Shown here piece by piece: positions 36,660 through 47,142 of a DNA stretch of 64,000 nucleotides. A program made the position numbers and the translations under genes. Numbering within the stretch: position 1 is the first letter of the stretch; each line of letters opens with the position of its first letter. The stretch is from Lepas anatifera. Taxonomy: Eukaryota > Arthropoda > Thecostraca > Lepadidae. The stretch lies in NCBI GenBank assembly GCA_034440635.1, contig JAOTON010000765.1:124001-188000 (forward strand), given 5' to 3'. The notes under the pieces are model-generated. The model was not told where the DNA came from. It made no database searches and saw nothing but the letters and a program-made list of their open reading frames with translations.

Positions 36660-36755
36660 ACGCGACATCCGGTGCGCCCGCTTCGCTCTATGCACGCCAT
36701 CCAGTATGGCGCCTGCTCAGCTAAATAGTGACGTCATCGCATGGCCGCCACTAGG
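36660..36755. repeat. Right terminal inverted repeat with CRE palindrome
   Basis: Reverse complement of the left terminus in its core ('cagctaaatagtgacgtca'). TGACGTCA lies at 36729-36736, about 120 bp upstream of the transposase ATG. The outermost boundary is unresolved. Confidence 0.65.
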
Positions 36756-36849
36756 AATGCCCTCGGGCGATATAATACGGAGGCTATTTTAGAAAAACCA
36801 GTATGAGTTTACCATTTTCATTACTATATTCGGAATCAGGAATTGGCCC

Positions 36850-37600
36850 CGGTCATCGAAAGTGTTGGCACCTGGCGGATTTTTTTGAAAACGCCAGTAG
36901 AGGGACTGACGTCTGGAACATCGTAGTATATTCCATGGTGGGGGCACCACCCTGTCGGATACTGACCATGAGAGTGGCTCTGCAACTCATCGGGTTATTA
37001 CTGCGAGCCGCGGAGGAGCATGCGCTTACAAGATATGTGCTCCTGCATGGGACAGCAAATGAGGGGCGACTGAGCAGCCTAGTGCAGCAGTGGGAGGCGA
37101 TGCTGTGCGAGCTTGGGCTTCCGGCATGCATCAGCTCCTGTCAGATGTGACCGGGGAAGCCAGCAAGTGCTGGGATAAGGTGTCCCGGGATGGCATTGCA
37201 CGAGCGATCCAGGCTAGCATTGATGACGCTGGCCGATCACTCATGAGCGTGCGATGGCTCCCAGGCCTCATGAGGGAGGAAGAGCGCTACATAGCCCCGC
37301 GTAACTTCTGGCCGGCAAGTAGGTATAGTGTGATAAGGAGGCTGGCCACTCTAACAAGATTAAAGCTGCTCACGGGGCATTCACGGCTCGCACTGAGTAA
37401 CATCAGGAAGCATAGCGGCCAGGACCCGATCTGTCCCCTCTGTCGGAGTGCCTGGGAAACTATGGAGCACCTCTTATTCGAATGTGAAGAGCTGACGGAA
37501 GAGCGCAGGTGGGCGCAATATCGGTATGGAGTGACACTGAGGAGGCCTGGGGGCCTCCTTCCACTCCCTTGAGCCTGCTTCTAGCAGGAGTAAGCCTTAA
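36850..37600 (+). pseudogene. 5'-truncated non-LTR retrotransposon, C-terminal part of ORF2
   Basis: The translated tail contains 'RRLATLTRLKLLTGHSRLAL' followed by CPLCRSAWETMEHLLFEC, the Cys-x2-Cys ... His ... Cys knuckle typical of the C-terminus of many LINE polymerases. The reading frame changes once at about 37110-37130: 36803-37150 in one frame, 37090-37572 in another. No polymerase or endonuclease domain remains. It abuts the right end of the ISL2EU element. Confidence 0.65.
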
Positions 37601-37615
37601 TCCTTGGGCTGTCAT

Positions 37616-37872
37616 CATAGGCGGATCCAGGATTGACGATCAGGGGGCACCTTCCCGGGGGGTGGCGCACCATTCTTAACCGGGAAACCCTATCGGTGGG
37701 AGCCGACTTTCGTATCCTGGGAGGGGGATGGTGGTGGGAAGGGAAATTTCAGGGGGCGTGGCCATTTCAGGGGACGCCGAGGGTCGATGGTGGTGGGCAC
37801 ATACCCCCTTTGCCCTCTGGATCTGCCTATGGGGCATGTGCCCACTTTGCCGTCCCCCTGTATCCGCCTGTG
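37616..37872. mobile_element. MITE of the 'CATAGGCGGATCCAGG' family
   Basis: The left terminus is CATAGGCGGATCCAGG and the reversed right terminus is CACAGGCGGATACAGG. The flanks gctgtcat and gctgcatt are only a partial match. The interior contains the family block 'tatcggtgggagccgac'. Confidence 0.6.
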
Positions 37873-37879
37873 GCTGCAT

Positions 37880-39296
37880 TCCCTTTTAGCCCGGAAAACT
37901 GACATCTTGAAATAATTCGGTAGATATACGCCTTTATTTGTTTTAAGCCGTCTGAAATTCCAGTTTGAATGTACGATGGAAAATGCGTTTCCAAACACAA
38001 GCGTCGCCACCGGCACGGAAGTAGGGGGGCAGCAAACTTCAACCTGATGCTGACTACAAGCTTTGCTCCTTGGGACCAAAAGCTTTTCGAATTTGCATTC
38101 TTCTCTGTCTTCCGCAGTGGCTGTTTATAAGCCGCTGCCACATACCAAACATAAAACACGTATAATTCACCGCTTACCATGCTATTCCCGGGACGCACTA
38201 ACGTTGTTTACCTTTTGGAGTCCCTCTTTCGCGGCCATCTTGGAGGGCACACTAGCGCCGCTGGTGAGCGTGACCGGGGTCAATTCAAAAACTGTTGGAA
38301 AACACCTATTCTGGAAAATCATGAGCGAACCCTATTGGCCCATTGTTAGTGCACGCGTTAGAAACATTTGAGACTGAATTGATACTGCCTCCCATACTGA
38401 TACCTTCAGCATGGATTTGAGACAATTTGAGACCCCGAATTGAGAGAAGCATGTGCCAAATGCAGCGCGCAGGAGCTTCGACGTAGGTCACTGCTGTGCG
38501 GCAAAACGGAGCGAGGGCTGAAGCACGTCCGCTCAGGTCAGAAGCAGGAGCAGGAATTTCAGCACAAGTATGTAGAAACAGAACTCCAGGTACGACTGCA
38601 TGCGATTCAGAAACTGCACACAACTCCACAACACATAATTTACACACCCTGCACTCATTTACAACACCACTTCTTCCGAAATTGAGGGGCAAAATACGCA
38701 GCAATACAGTATGTGGAAGTGTGCGCCAGAACTGTCTCTATTCTTTCCTACAGAGCGTTGTAGTTCATCCCGTCGCCGCAGCGGCGCCACCGTCTACTTG
38801 AACCGTCAATACTCGGGCAAGTTTCCAATTACATTGAGAAAAAGTGTATTACCTAGGTAACCAACTCGCATACGAGCAGGGGTGTCCTAAACAAAGGGTG
38901 ACAGGCAGAGGAATCCCTAAATGTAAATTAGGGTAGATATTATGCCAAATTTTTGGGGTTCAATGATGTTTTAATTCCATTCTCATTACAATTAATGTGT
39001 GGAACCACCCAAATTTTGAGACTTGCTAAATTTTTGGCTAATTGTTTGAGCGGTATCATTTGAAGACAAAGAATTTGGTCCAAAATTTTGTCCCACTGCA
39101 TTTTTCCCCTGCCATTTGTAGTCTGAGCATCTCCTCAAATAAAAAGTGGTGATGTCCGGTATCCTTAATTCAGGGTATGGGTGTTTTGACTGTAAGCGGT
39201 TTTTACCTTGAAGTGGGCGTTACTGGAAAATTATAATTTATCTTGGTTTATCAGGTTTGCTTGGGTATATGTGCTATGCAACTAGTAATACACTAG
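37880..39296. other. Interval without a recognised gene
   Basis: Mostly unique sequence. Several 100-130-codon open frames on both strands (for example minus 38306-38704) have no recognisable domain. 38236-38250 has a 'gccatcttgga' YY1-like motif. 38310-38420 contains inverse matches to 26470-26520. Confidence 0.4.
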
Positions 39297-39650
39297 CGTG
39301 CAAAGTATGGCGTTTTTAACGATATCTCGTCAGTGCCAGTGCCCTTGGCGGGAGGAGCGAGTGGTGCGAATTTTATCAACCTGGTGCAAATTTCTGAGAC
39401 TGGTGTGAGGAAGGTGACACTGAAAACCTAACAAATAATGGCTAAATAGTTATAATGACATAGGAGGGGCCTTATAAAAAGTCTTAAACTAACTACCTAA
39501 TAAGAGAGGTAGCATTGCATTGTGTGGGTGGGAATGAGTGCGCTTTTCTCCCTGGTATATGGCAGATCGGTGCTAATTTTTGGTGGCTCACGATGTGAGA
39601 ATTTTAGGTGGCTGGTGCGACTCATTTGGCCTGCTGCCATACTTTTGCTG
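39297..39650. repeat. Single copy of the element found as a dimer in the nuclease intron
   Basis: It aligns with 27718-28065 along its length ('gagcgagtggtgc.aattttatcaacctggtgcaaatt', 'gtgggtgggaatgagtg', 'tggctggtgcgactca'). The ends 'gcaaagtatggc' and 'gccatacttttgc' form a short inverted repeat. Confidence 0.8.
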
Positions 39651-40088
39651 ACTGAGCAATACAAAACACTTTGTTTATTATTGAAATAGAGCTATATCCG
39701 CTTTTCAGGCCAGGTCAGGCTTTTCTTGTCATTTTAAGAGGTTTGCTTCAAGGTGGTTCCAAATGAAATACAGGATATGTACAGATTATCCCTGTTTTCA
39801 AAATATACCTACAGGCATTAATGCTAATTCACCATAATAAGATGGCGTAGCTTTGTTGGTTGCATTGCTCATTTACCAAAAAGACACTGTGTTTCCTGAG
39901 ATAAGTAAGAAGTAACTAAAGGAGTTTCCTGATGTTGATCATTTTGTCATGCTCTTGGGATTCATACTTTGATACCTTAAAAGTATCAAGCTCTAAAGTG
40001 GTGCAGTATCAGGCTTAAGTTTGGTACCATTTGTGAATTACATGTGTCAGCAAGTCACATGATGCCTCACATCGGCGCCCTTTCCAGT

Positions 40089-40269
40089 TAGGGGCACCAT
40101 CACAGAGTTTTTACAGGGGGGGGACAGACCCCAGCTGGTGCTGACCTGGGAAGGTGAATTTTGAGCATATTTGGTACCTGACAGCATGAGTGGCAATGGA
40201 CCAAAAATTTTGAGGGGCATCCTTTTGGTTGGCCAACAGGGGAGATGCCCCCCACTTTCGGCGCCCATG
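40089..40269. mobile_element. ~190-bp MITE (copy 2 of 3, inverse orientation)
   Basis: In reverse it matches 49477-49666 and 19906-20098. The flanking octamers tttccagt and cttctagt agree at 6 of 8 positions. Confidence 0.65.
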
Positions 40270-40499
40270 CTTCTAGTGATGTGAACCAAAGTTTGAGGTT
40301 GACATGCTGGGTGAATCAACCCCACATGCTTCAGCAAGCTTGGCTTTGCACATTAGACATCTACAGCTGACATTTATTGCGTATTTACTCCAGGAAAATA
40401 CAGTGGATGGTACGATTCTATGCAAAGGGTGGGAAGTTGAGGTACACTGTTCTTACCATTCTTGTACCATTTTAACATGCCCAGCTGGGGTCTCTTGCA

Positions 40500-41458
40500 T
40501 GACGCGCCCCCTTCGTATCTCGGTCCCCACGAAAACTAAAGGAAAATTATGGGTGGTGTTGGAAAGCTCTTGACAAGACGAAGCGATTTTATACGAAGAA
40601 TTTTCATGTCAAGTCAATATTGAGGTCAGCATAGGTCAAAGAAGATTCCATAGGCTTACAACAGAGCAGTGTACGTTTCTCTCTCTAGATCTGCCCTCAG
40701 GGGAGCTAGAGCAAATCTTTATGCATCATTGGATTCCTCTCATCGCTGCGAATTGAATGATGTATAATATGACCTTCCTAGGTCAAATAGTGAAAATGTC
40801 TTGACCTCGAGCTAGGTCAGGGTCAGAGAGTGACCCGGTATCGTCATGTTGCATATCAATCGACTTCTCGTGACAATATAAGCACAATGCAAGTAAAATT
40901 GGAGCTTTGTCTCAATTCAATGAGCAGTTATTGGCCAAATAATCACTCTATGCTCCCGTGACCTGATATGACCTTTGAGAGGTCAGATGGTTAAAAACTC
41001 AACTTAATTTTCAAGATCGTGGTAAGAAGAGACGGCTTGAGGATTTTCAGCTTTATCTATGCAATATTTACTGAAAACGAGCCCATTCTATTTTTCACCA
41101 TAGACTTATGATGGGGTGACCAAGAAATTGACCCCACCTTAGGTAAAAAATATAGAAATTCCGAGAGAGCAGATTTGTAGACCTTAATGATTTTATCATA
41201 TTATGGAAGTTTCAAAGTGATCGGTTCCCTGATGTTCCCTGGGCACCGCTTCAAACTCGTAATTTTAGGTTTTGAGGTCGGGTCACTTGACCTTGAATAG
41301 CTCCTTGACCAGAGATGACCTTAACTCAAAGATTTGGTCATATGTGTAAAATTGATTAGGAATAAGGTACTGTAAGTTTCGTTGCTCTGCGTCTCTTCGT
41401 TTTTGAGATATCTGGAAAAAACCAGGAGGGGCGAATTTAACCCCTTGCGGGGCGCGTG
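40500..41458. mobile_element. AGGTCA-rich element related to the TTAA MITE families
   Basis: The right end 'cgcggggcgcgtg'-like block is followed by TTAA at 41459-41462 and resembles the reversed family B terminus. The left end is probably near 40502 ('gacgcgccccc') but lacks TTAA. AGGTCA/TGACCT hexamers occur at about 40620-40640, 40770-40830, 40960-40985 and 41275-41320. Confidence 0.5.
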
Positions 41459-41479
41459 TTAAATTCACAGACGCACACT

Positions 41480-41990
41480 GCCCATTTCACCATGTTGACC
41501 TACAACCCCTATGTATGTTTGGTAAGCTATGGCCGATGGAGTTGCCGCCTACTGGAGATTGCGCGGCAACTTGCCGGTCGCCGCATTGTGAGAAGTTATT
41601 CGGCGGCGGAGGCTTCCCTTCCTGGGCCTGCGGGAACGGTAGTCACCTGGGTAACTGTGGCCCAACCCGGGCCAGCGGCAGCGACCGCCCAACCCGGGCC
41701 TGCGGCGGCTCCTTGGAACAGCAGTGGCCCCCTCTGATTCAGTCAGTCCTCGACACACTCGTGAACGTGACACCGGCGATATATCGACGGAGGAGATGCC
41801 TCAACTGTTCGATGAGCCGATGTGCAGTCTACGGCGTCATGGTCTCCCCCACCTCCCCCCCAACTATCCATCGCCTCGCGCCTCACGAACACCGTCGCCT
41901 CCCGCCTCCGGCCTTGCCAGTGCCGTCACCCCCGCCTCACCAGTGCCGTCACCTCCCACATCACTAGTTCCGTCACCTCGCGTACACGGA
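41480..41990. other. GC-rich patch with multiple open frames, no assigned function
   Basis: Three overlapping plus-strand frames (41456-41737, 41515-41967, 41724-42008) are all Pro/Ala/Ser-rich. The block 'cccaacccgggcc.gcggc' is repeated at about 41670 and 41690, and 'ccagtgccgtcacc' recurs near 41920-41950. It may be an old exon or CpG-rich spacer; nothing diagnostic was seen. Confidence 0.3.
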
Positions 41991-41999
41991 TCTTGGGGG

Positions 42000-42388
42000 G
42001 GGGGTTAGGATGGACCCTCGGCGCCATCTGAAATGGTCATGGCAACCCCCTGAAAGTTGGATAGCGCCCCCTGAAACGTCGCTTCCCACCCCCCCTAGAA
42101 TGCGAGAATCGGCGCCCACCGATAGGATTTTGCGCCCACCTGAAAAGTTTTGCAGGCAAGAAGTGGCACCCACTGGAAATGTGCCCCCAATCGGCAATGT
42201 CGGCGCCGTCTAGGCCTTCCCGGGGGCACCATCCGGACCAGGGGGCGCCACCTTGGACCGGCAAAATATTTCAGGCGGGCGAAAAATCCTAACAATGGGC
42301 GCCGATTTTCGCATCTTTGGAGAAAAGGTGCAAAGCGATATTTCAGGGGCGCCATCAACCCTTCAGGCGGCACCGTAACCATCCAGGG
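42000..42388. repeat. Partial copies of the 'CATAGGCGGATCCAGG' MITE family in both orientations
   Basis: Family blocks 'gaatgcgagaatcggcgcccaccgataggatttt' (forward) and the reversed equivalents near 42290-42360 sit head to head. Confidence 0.6.
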
Positions 42389-42635
42389 CATAGGCAGAAT
42401 CCAGGGGGTGGGGTACGTGTCCCTCCGATTGACGCTCGGCGCCCCCTAAAATGGTCACAGCGCTGCCCTGAAATGTCGGTTCTCACCCCTCCCCTCCCCA
42501 GGATGTGAAAATCGGCGCCCACCGATATGATTTGGCGCCCACCTCATAGTTTTTTGGTCAAAAGTGGCACCCTCCTGGTCTGGATGGTGCCAACCCGGAA
42601 AGGTGCCCCGATCGGCTATCCGGGATCCGCCCATG
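42389..42635. mobile_element. MITE of the 'CATAGGCGGATCCAGG' family, 247 bp
   Basis: The flanking octamers atccaggg (42381-42388) and attcaggg (42636-42643) agree at 7 of 8 positions. The left terminus is CATAGGCAGAATCCAGG and the reversed right terminus is CATGGGCGGATCCCGG. Confidence 0.7.
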
Positions 42636-43038
42636 ATTCAGGGGCACCGATGGTCGATAGGAGGGGCACCTGCCCATTTAATTGACCCCCGATCTGTATG
42701 GTGACGGGAAAAATGTCTGCCTGACTGCCGCAAAAAAATGGTAACGATCAAATAATTTCAATCAAATATTTAACTTTTTGTTCCTAAACACACGTAAAAT
42801 AACGATCGTAGCTCATATACCGTGAGAAAAGAAACATTAGAGAACAAACTTTTCCCGAGCACGTTCCCGAACGCGACCTCTCTCTCTCTCGGGCCTTGAA
42901 CGCGGCCATGCTGCTCCCAGAATACTGTCCGATGATTGGTTCTTGGCTATGACGTAGGCAGTGACGTCAAGTGGGCAAGTCCTGCATAAATCACCGACCT
43001 CAAAATTTGCTCCTGCATATGGAAGCCTCTGAAAAATC

Positions 43039-43150
43039 TCTCCAGACAAATCTGGAGACCGAAAAGACGGGATCTAGAGGCTTGGGTGTCTTGAAAAAAC
43101 CGACCCTGGAGGTCGGTTTTTTCAAAAAGACGCCCAAGATCTTGGGATAT
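43039..43150. other. Cluster of two perfect hairpins
   Basis: TCTCCAGA-caaa-TCTGGAGA lies at 43039-43058. A 15-bp perfect stem (43091-43105 with 43111-43125, loop ctgga) starts TTGAAAAAACCGACC, and the outer parts 'cttgggtgtc' / 'gacgcccaag' extend it imperfectly. It is not a bacterial terminator; the context is animal DNA. Confidence 0.85.
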
Positions 43151-43379
43151 TTCCAAAATATATATCCATTAATTTAGATTTATCTATTGAATTTAATGCC
43201 AGGAAAAGCTCAGAATCAAGATATTTAGGGTCATTGCTTTCAATTTTGGGCAAGCATATTTCTGAAACTTCTAGAGTTTCACTGAAATGAACGCTGTTTT
43301 TTTTGGCTTGGAAAATGTTAAAAAAAACTACCAAAAGACACCCAAGGTTGATTTCCATTTATTCACGTTGTGAAAACGG

Positions 43380-43700
43380 CTATTCTGCTTTTACTCGCAA
43401 AAATTTGAGCGAATTCGGTCTATTGGCTCCCGAGATAGCCTCCATGACCATAAGTTCTAATGCGCATGCGCACTAACTTTTGTTGTTACCAAGGGTGACA
43501 AAACATTCATGCTAACTTTAAAGGGACATTGTCGCAAAAATTTTTATTGGCTAGATCAAAAGGTTGCAAAAAGTTGTTTCAGAAGTCATATTCTCACTTT
43601 TGCAAATTCAGGCTCAAAATGCCTCAAAATCGGCCTCAAAGTCAACATTTATAGACGACTTTACCGAGTCCTTATGGTATCGGTAAAATGACGTAGTCCG
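43380..43700. repeat. Interspersed repeat with NRF1-type palindrome and MITE start
   Basis: 43405-43480 ('cggtctattggctcccgagatagcctcc') recurs at 62790-62850. GCGCATGCGCA lies near 43461. From 43522, 'aaagggacattgtcgcaaaaa' matches in reverse the end at about 60346-60366, suggesting one MITE family's terminus. Confidence 0.65.
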
Positions 43701-43979
43701 GGCTGTGGCTTTCCATTTCTATACCAAAGAATGTAAAAAATTTCAATCGAAGCATTTTGGTATCTAAACCTGAGATATAAAAAAAATATTTTATAAAAAT
43801 AACTTTCCAAAACGCTTTTGAATAGGATATATAGGACTTTAAAGAAATACCATCAACCAATCAGAAGCCCAGTCCTTATAGGATCTGGTCACGTGGGCTT
43901 ATCTTACATCAATGTGATGTCATCACGGCTTTCAACGAGTTATCGATATTTACCATTTTAAAAGCCGCGGCAAACACGG

Positions 43980-44825
43980 AGATATGAATACAAATTCTAT
44001 TTTTTTCATCATCAGCTTTTTTTATTTCATTTTTCATATACAAACAGGGGGACAGAAGAAATGAATAGACCAGCAAAAGAAGACATGGGCAAAGCAAAGC
44101 AAAGGCTGAACAGCTAGCAACAGAATAGAACTTTACAGGCACATAGTATAAACAAAAGGAAGTAAGCAACCAGACCACGAGTGTAAAAAAGCACGTGTGT
44201 AGCATAGGCAGAATGAGCAAATCATAAAAACCTAAAGAGACAGTAACCATGGAACGAGAAAACAAACAGAAAAAGCGATAAAACAGAGACTGACAGGCTA
44301 ACAGCATAACAAAGTAAGATCAGCGTTAGAGAACGAAAAGAACAAATATAACGCCAAAACACAGTTAAAAGAGCAAAATAAAGCTACAAGTAAACAAAAC
44401 GGCACACAAAACAACAATTAATAAGGTTAAGTTATAAGTAGATACGTAGAGGGCCCACATATGTTGAACATATTGAATCTAAGAAATTATTTAGTTATTA
44501 GAAGCAAGAACAAATATGAGAAATAAGGACAAATACCTAATCAAAGCAGGAACCAGTCAAACTCAACAACATTCAAGCAAGGCAATCAAACCAAAAAACT
44601 AGAAAACAAACAAAACAAAAAAATAAAACTTAAAAAAACAAAAACTAGCTAAATCATACATAAACAAAGCAGGATATGTCTAAACCACAGACAAGATGCG
44701 TTCGGCGAGATCAAATTAAGGCACTAGTGGGAAGAAACCAAAAACAAGAATAGAACAAAACAGTTAGGCAGTAAACAGACAAAACAGAGCAAGAGGGATA
44801 AATCAGGAGAATACCACAAATATAA
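43980..44825. other. A-rich interval, no gene supported
   Basis: The plus strand is strongly A-rich (runs such as 'aaaacaaacaaaacaaaaaa'). A 132-codon minus-strand frame at 43909-44307 is hydrophobic because of the T-rich complement and has no recognised motif. Confidence 0.5.
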
Positions 44826-44829
44826 GTGT

Positions 44830-45990
44830 TAGGCCATTGGGGTATCACAGGCCCAGCCGACCAAGGTGGGTGGCGCGGTATGTTACTGTAGATTGGCACG
44901 TTCATGTAGGTGGGTTTGCTGGAAGCGTCCAAAGAGGGCCAGGCGGAGGCAGCCAGGTTTCTCCAGCCGTCGTTGGTGGCCGCCTTCAGCATGCTAATGA
45001 GCGAAGGCGGCAGCGGAAGTAATTCCAGAGGTGACGATATGGCTAACTGGAGCAGGAATTATGCGCACCACTGATGCTCCATGAATTGCCAGTCCCGTCC
45101 AAATATTGGGCAGAGCTGGGGGACCTGCCGACGTCACGTCACCGTAGGTCGGCACGTTTATGCAGGGCTGGCCGAGAGAACGAAGAGAGTGATGCGGGGG
45201 GACGGCCAGGGGTCTCCAGTCGTCGCTGGAGGCCCTAGTCGCCGCCGGTGGCCACCTCCAGCACACTGCCAAGCGAGGGCAGCAATGGAAGCATCTCCTG
45301 AAGCGATGACATGGCCGGTTTGAGCTGGAGATATGAGAACTGTCACTACTACTTCCAGAACCTTTCAGTCTTGTCCAACCCCGAACAGTGCAGGTGGATT
45401 CGCCGACGCCGCAGCAGCAGCAATGGCGCGTACTGTGCGTCGGCATGTTCCGGTAGGTGGATCGGCAGGGAGAGTCTGGAGGGCCGGGCGGAGGCATCAG
45501 GTGCCTCAGTCGTCGCTGGCAGCCGCCCCCATCCTGCTGTTGAACGAGGGCGGCCGCTGATGCAGTTCTGGAAGCGGCGACATGGCCAGCTAGAGCTGAG
45601 GTTTTGAGAACTGCCGATATTCCTTGAATTTACAGTCCTATCACTGGGCAGTGCTGGTCAACTTGTTAACTCCACGGCCGCGGCACCAGTACGCAGTTTT
45701 ATATCGGCACGTTCGTGTTGGTGGGCTGATGACCGCCCGAGGCTGAGAATATATAAAAGTTAATGCTATTTCTTGAACTTCCAGTCTTGACTGCCCGGTG
45801 AACAGTGGTGGTGAGCTTTTCAACACCGCGACCACGGCGCCGGGTGGGCCGGTCCGAAGAGAGTCGGGCGGAGGCAGTCGGGTTTTTCGAGCCGTGGCTG
45901 GTGACCGCCCCATCATACTGCTGAGTGAGGGGTGTCAGCAGATGTAGTTCATGGAGCGATGACAAGGTCGGTTGAAGTAGCAGGTGGCCT
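44830..45990. repeat. ~265-bp GC-rich tandem array, about four units
   Basis: Each unit has 'tcggcacgttcgtgtaggtgg', 'gccgggcggaggcagtc.ggt', 'cgtcgctgg..gccgcc', 'agcgaggg', 'gcgacatggccagttgagctg' and 'actgtc..tacttccagaacttccagtctt' in order. Units start near 44865, 45125, 45390 and 45655 (the last partly deleted), with a final part to 45990. Confidence 0.8.
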
Positions 45991-46219
45991 TTGCAGAGAT
46001 GGCGGACGTCGTCACATTTCTGGAGTCGTTTGCAGGTTCTCATCATGGTGTTCCATCTTGAAACAAGCAAACAACATATAGATGACTGACAGGTGTTTAG
46101 ATATTGGTAGGGGCCAACTATCATCATAGTGGCATAAGCACGTGCTACAAGCAACTTATGCAAAACAAATGCTGAGAGCAACATATGTGGGCCCTAGTAA
46201 TTTAGAAAGATATGGTGGA

Positions 46220-46227
<8 letters not shown>

Positions 46228-46262
<35 letters not shown>

Positions 46263-46325
46263 GGGGAGAGAGAGAGCGAGAGAGAGCGCGAGAGAGCGAG
46301 AGAGCGAGAGAGAGAGAGAAAGAGA

Positions 46326-46359
<34 letters not shown>

Positions 46360-46443
46360 AAGAGAGAGAGGGGGAGGGAGGGGGAGGGAGGGAGAGAGAG
46401 GGGGAGGGAGGGGGAGGGAGGGGGAGGGAGGGAGAGAGAGGGG
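46228..46443. repeat. Long (GA)n / GGGAGG purine tract
   Basis: More than 200 nearly uninterrupted purines: GA dinucleotides, then GAGAAA and GGGGAGG variants. The Arg/Glu and Ser/Leu frames across it are repeat artefacts. Confidence 0.95.
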
Positions 46444-46673
46444 AGTTCGAGTTAAGTTAGGAAAAAAACAGATGGGACAAGGAGCCGATAAGGGTAACCT
46501 TGATATAGCTCCTTGACTTATATTTCGCATAGAGAGTAGTGCTTAATAATATTGTTAAATTGCCAATAGTTTGCTTAAAAGAATTACAGCACAAAGGCAC
46601 AACTAGTAAAGAGAGTTTAGCTGCTATCTGAGTTCACATATTCATCCAGTGTTTTACGGAAATAGTCCTTGGT

Positions 46674-47138
46674 ATGTATGGTAACCTAGTAGTGGACCAG
46701 GTGGATTTAGACAAGGAAGACAAGCAACATCTTGGACCCAGAAGCAAGCCAAGGGGTAAAATGTTTTCCAGACCAGGTCGGTCGAAGGACATAACTGTGA
46801 TATTTTCTTCCAGAGGGCCCGTACCACTGCCAGCGGGACGTCCGGCACCAGGCGCCGGGGCCTCAATACCGGCGCCCACCCCGCGACCCCGGACCCTAGG
46901 GTCCGGAGTCGCGGAGGGCAGTAAAAGCCGCTCGGTGACGGACGCCGACCAGGCAGCGAAACAAGTCGCTACCGGCAGGTCAACCGTCACCAGACGCCGG
47001 AATAATCCGGCGCCTACCCCGCACCCGCGGACCCAGTGGGCCCGGTGGTGCGGGGGTTCAGCTAACTACTGCACGGCGCCGGACGCCCGCCGGCAGATGG
47101 AATTTAGCGATCTTAGAAGCTACCTCATTAGTATTTAG
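46674..47138 (+). CDS. Unassigned 154-codon open frame, GC-rich
   Basis: It encodes a Pro/Arg/Ala-rich product with a repeated 'PAPTP.PRT' segment. No domain is recognisable. It adjoins the 3' end of the minus-strand LINE fragment and may be non-coding GC-rich DNA, since the first ATG lacks supporting signals. Confidence 0.2.
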   Translation: MYGNLVVDQVDLDKEDKQHLGPRSKPRGKMFSRPGRSKDITVIFSSRGPVPLPAGRPAPGAGASIPAPTPRPRTLGSGVAEGSKSRSVTDADQAAKQVATGRSTVTRRRNNPAPTPHPRTQWARWCGGSANYCTAPDARRQMEFSDLRSYLISI

Positions 47139-47142
47139 ACTG

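Larger units (their letters stand above)
26655..36755. mobile_element. ISL2EU/IS4EU-type DNA transposon, ~10.1 kb, two convergent genes
   Basis: A SWIM+YqaJ nuclease gene on the plus strand and a THAP+DDE transposase gene on the minus strand face each other. This pairing is known from the ISL2EU (IS4EU) superfamily of eukaryotic transposons. Diverged inverted repeats lie outside both genes: 26655-26720 and, reversed, 36660-36755 share 'tgacgtca.tatttagctg' and further patches ('ggc.tgca'). The exact ends and the expected short AT target duplication could not be fixed by eye. Smaller repeats have inserted in the first intron of the nuclease gene. The nuclease frame is open throughout, while the transposase has one apparent frameshift. 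Confidence 0.8.

Noticed and set aside
38306..38704. 132-codon minus-strand frame
   Set aside because: No recognisable domain, and part of it matches an inverse repeat at 26470-26520.
41456..42008. Proline-rich gene in the GC-rich patch
   Set aside because: Three overlapping frames look equally plausible and all are low complexity; kept only as an unassigned GC-rich patch.
43091..43125. Rho-independent terminator
   Set aside because: The stem followed by a T-run fits the shape, but the window is eukaryotic and no gene ends here.
43909..44307. Multi-span membrane protein on the minus strand
   Set aside because: Hydrophobicity follows from the T-rich strand; there are no splice sites, motifs or conservation evidence.
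46142..46530. 124-codon frames on both strands in the GA tract
   Set aside because: Low-complexity Arg/Glu and Ser/Leu products of a simple repeat.
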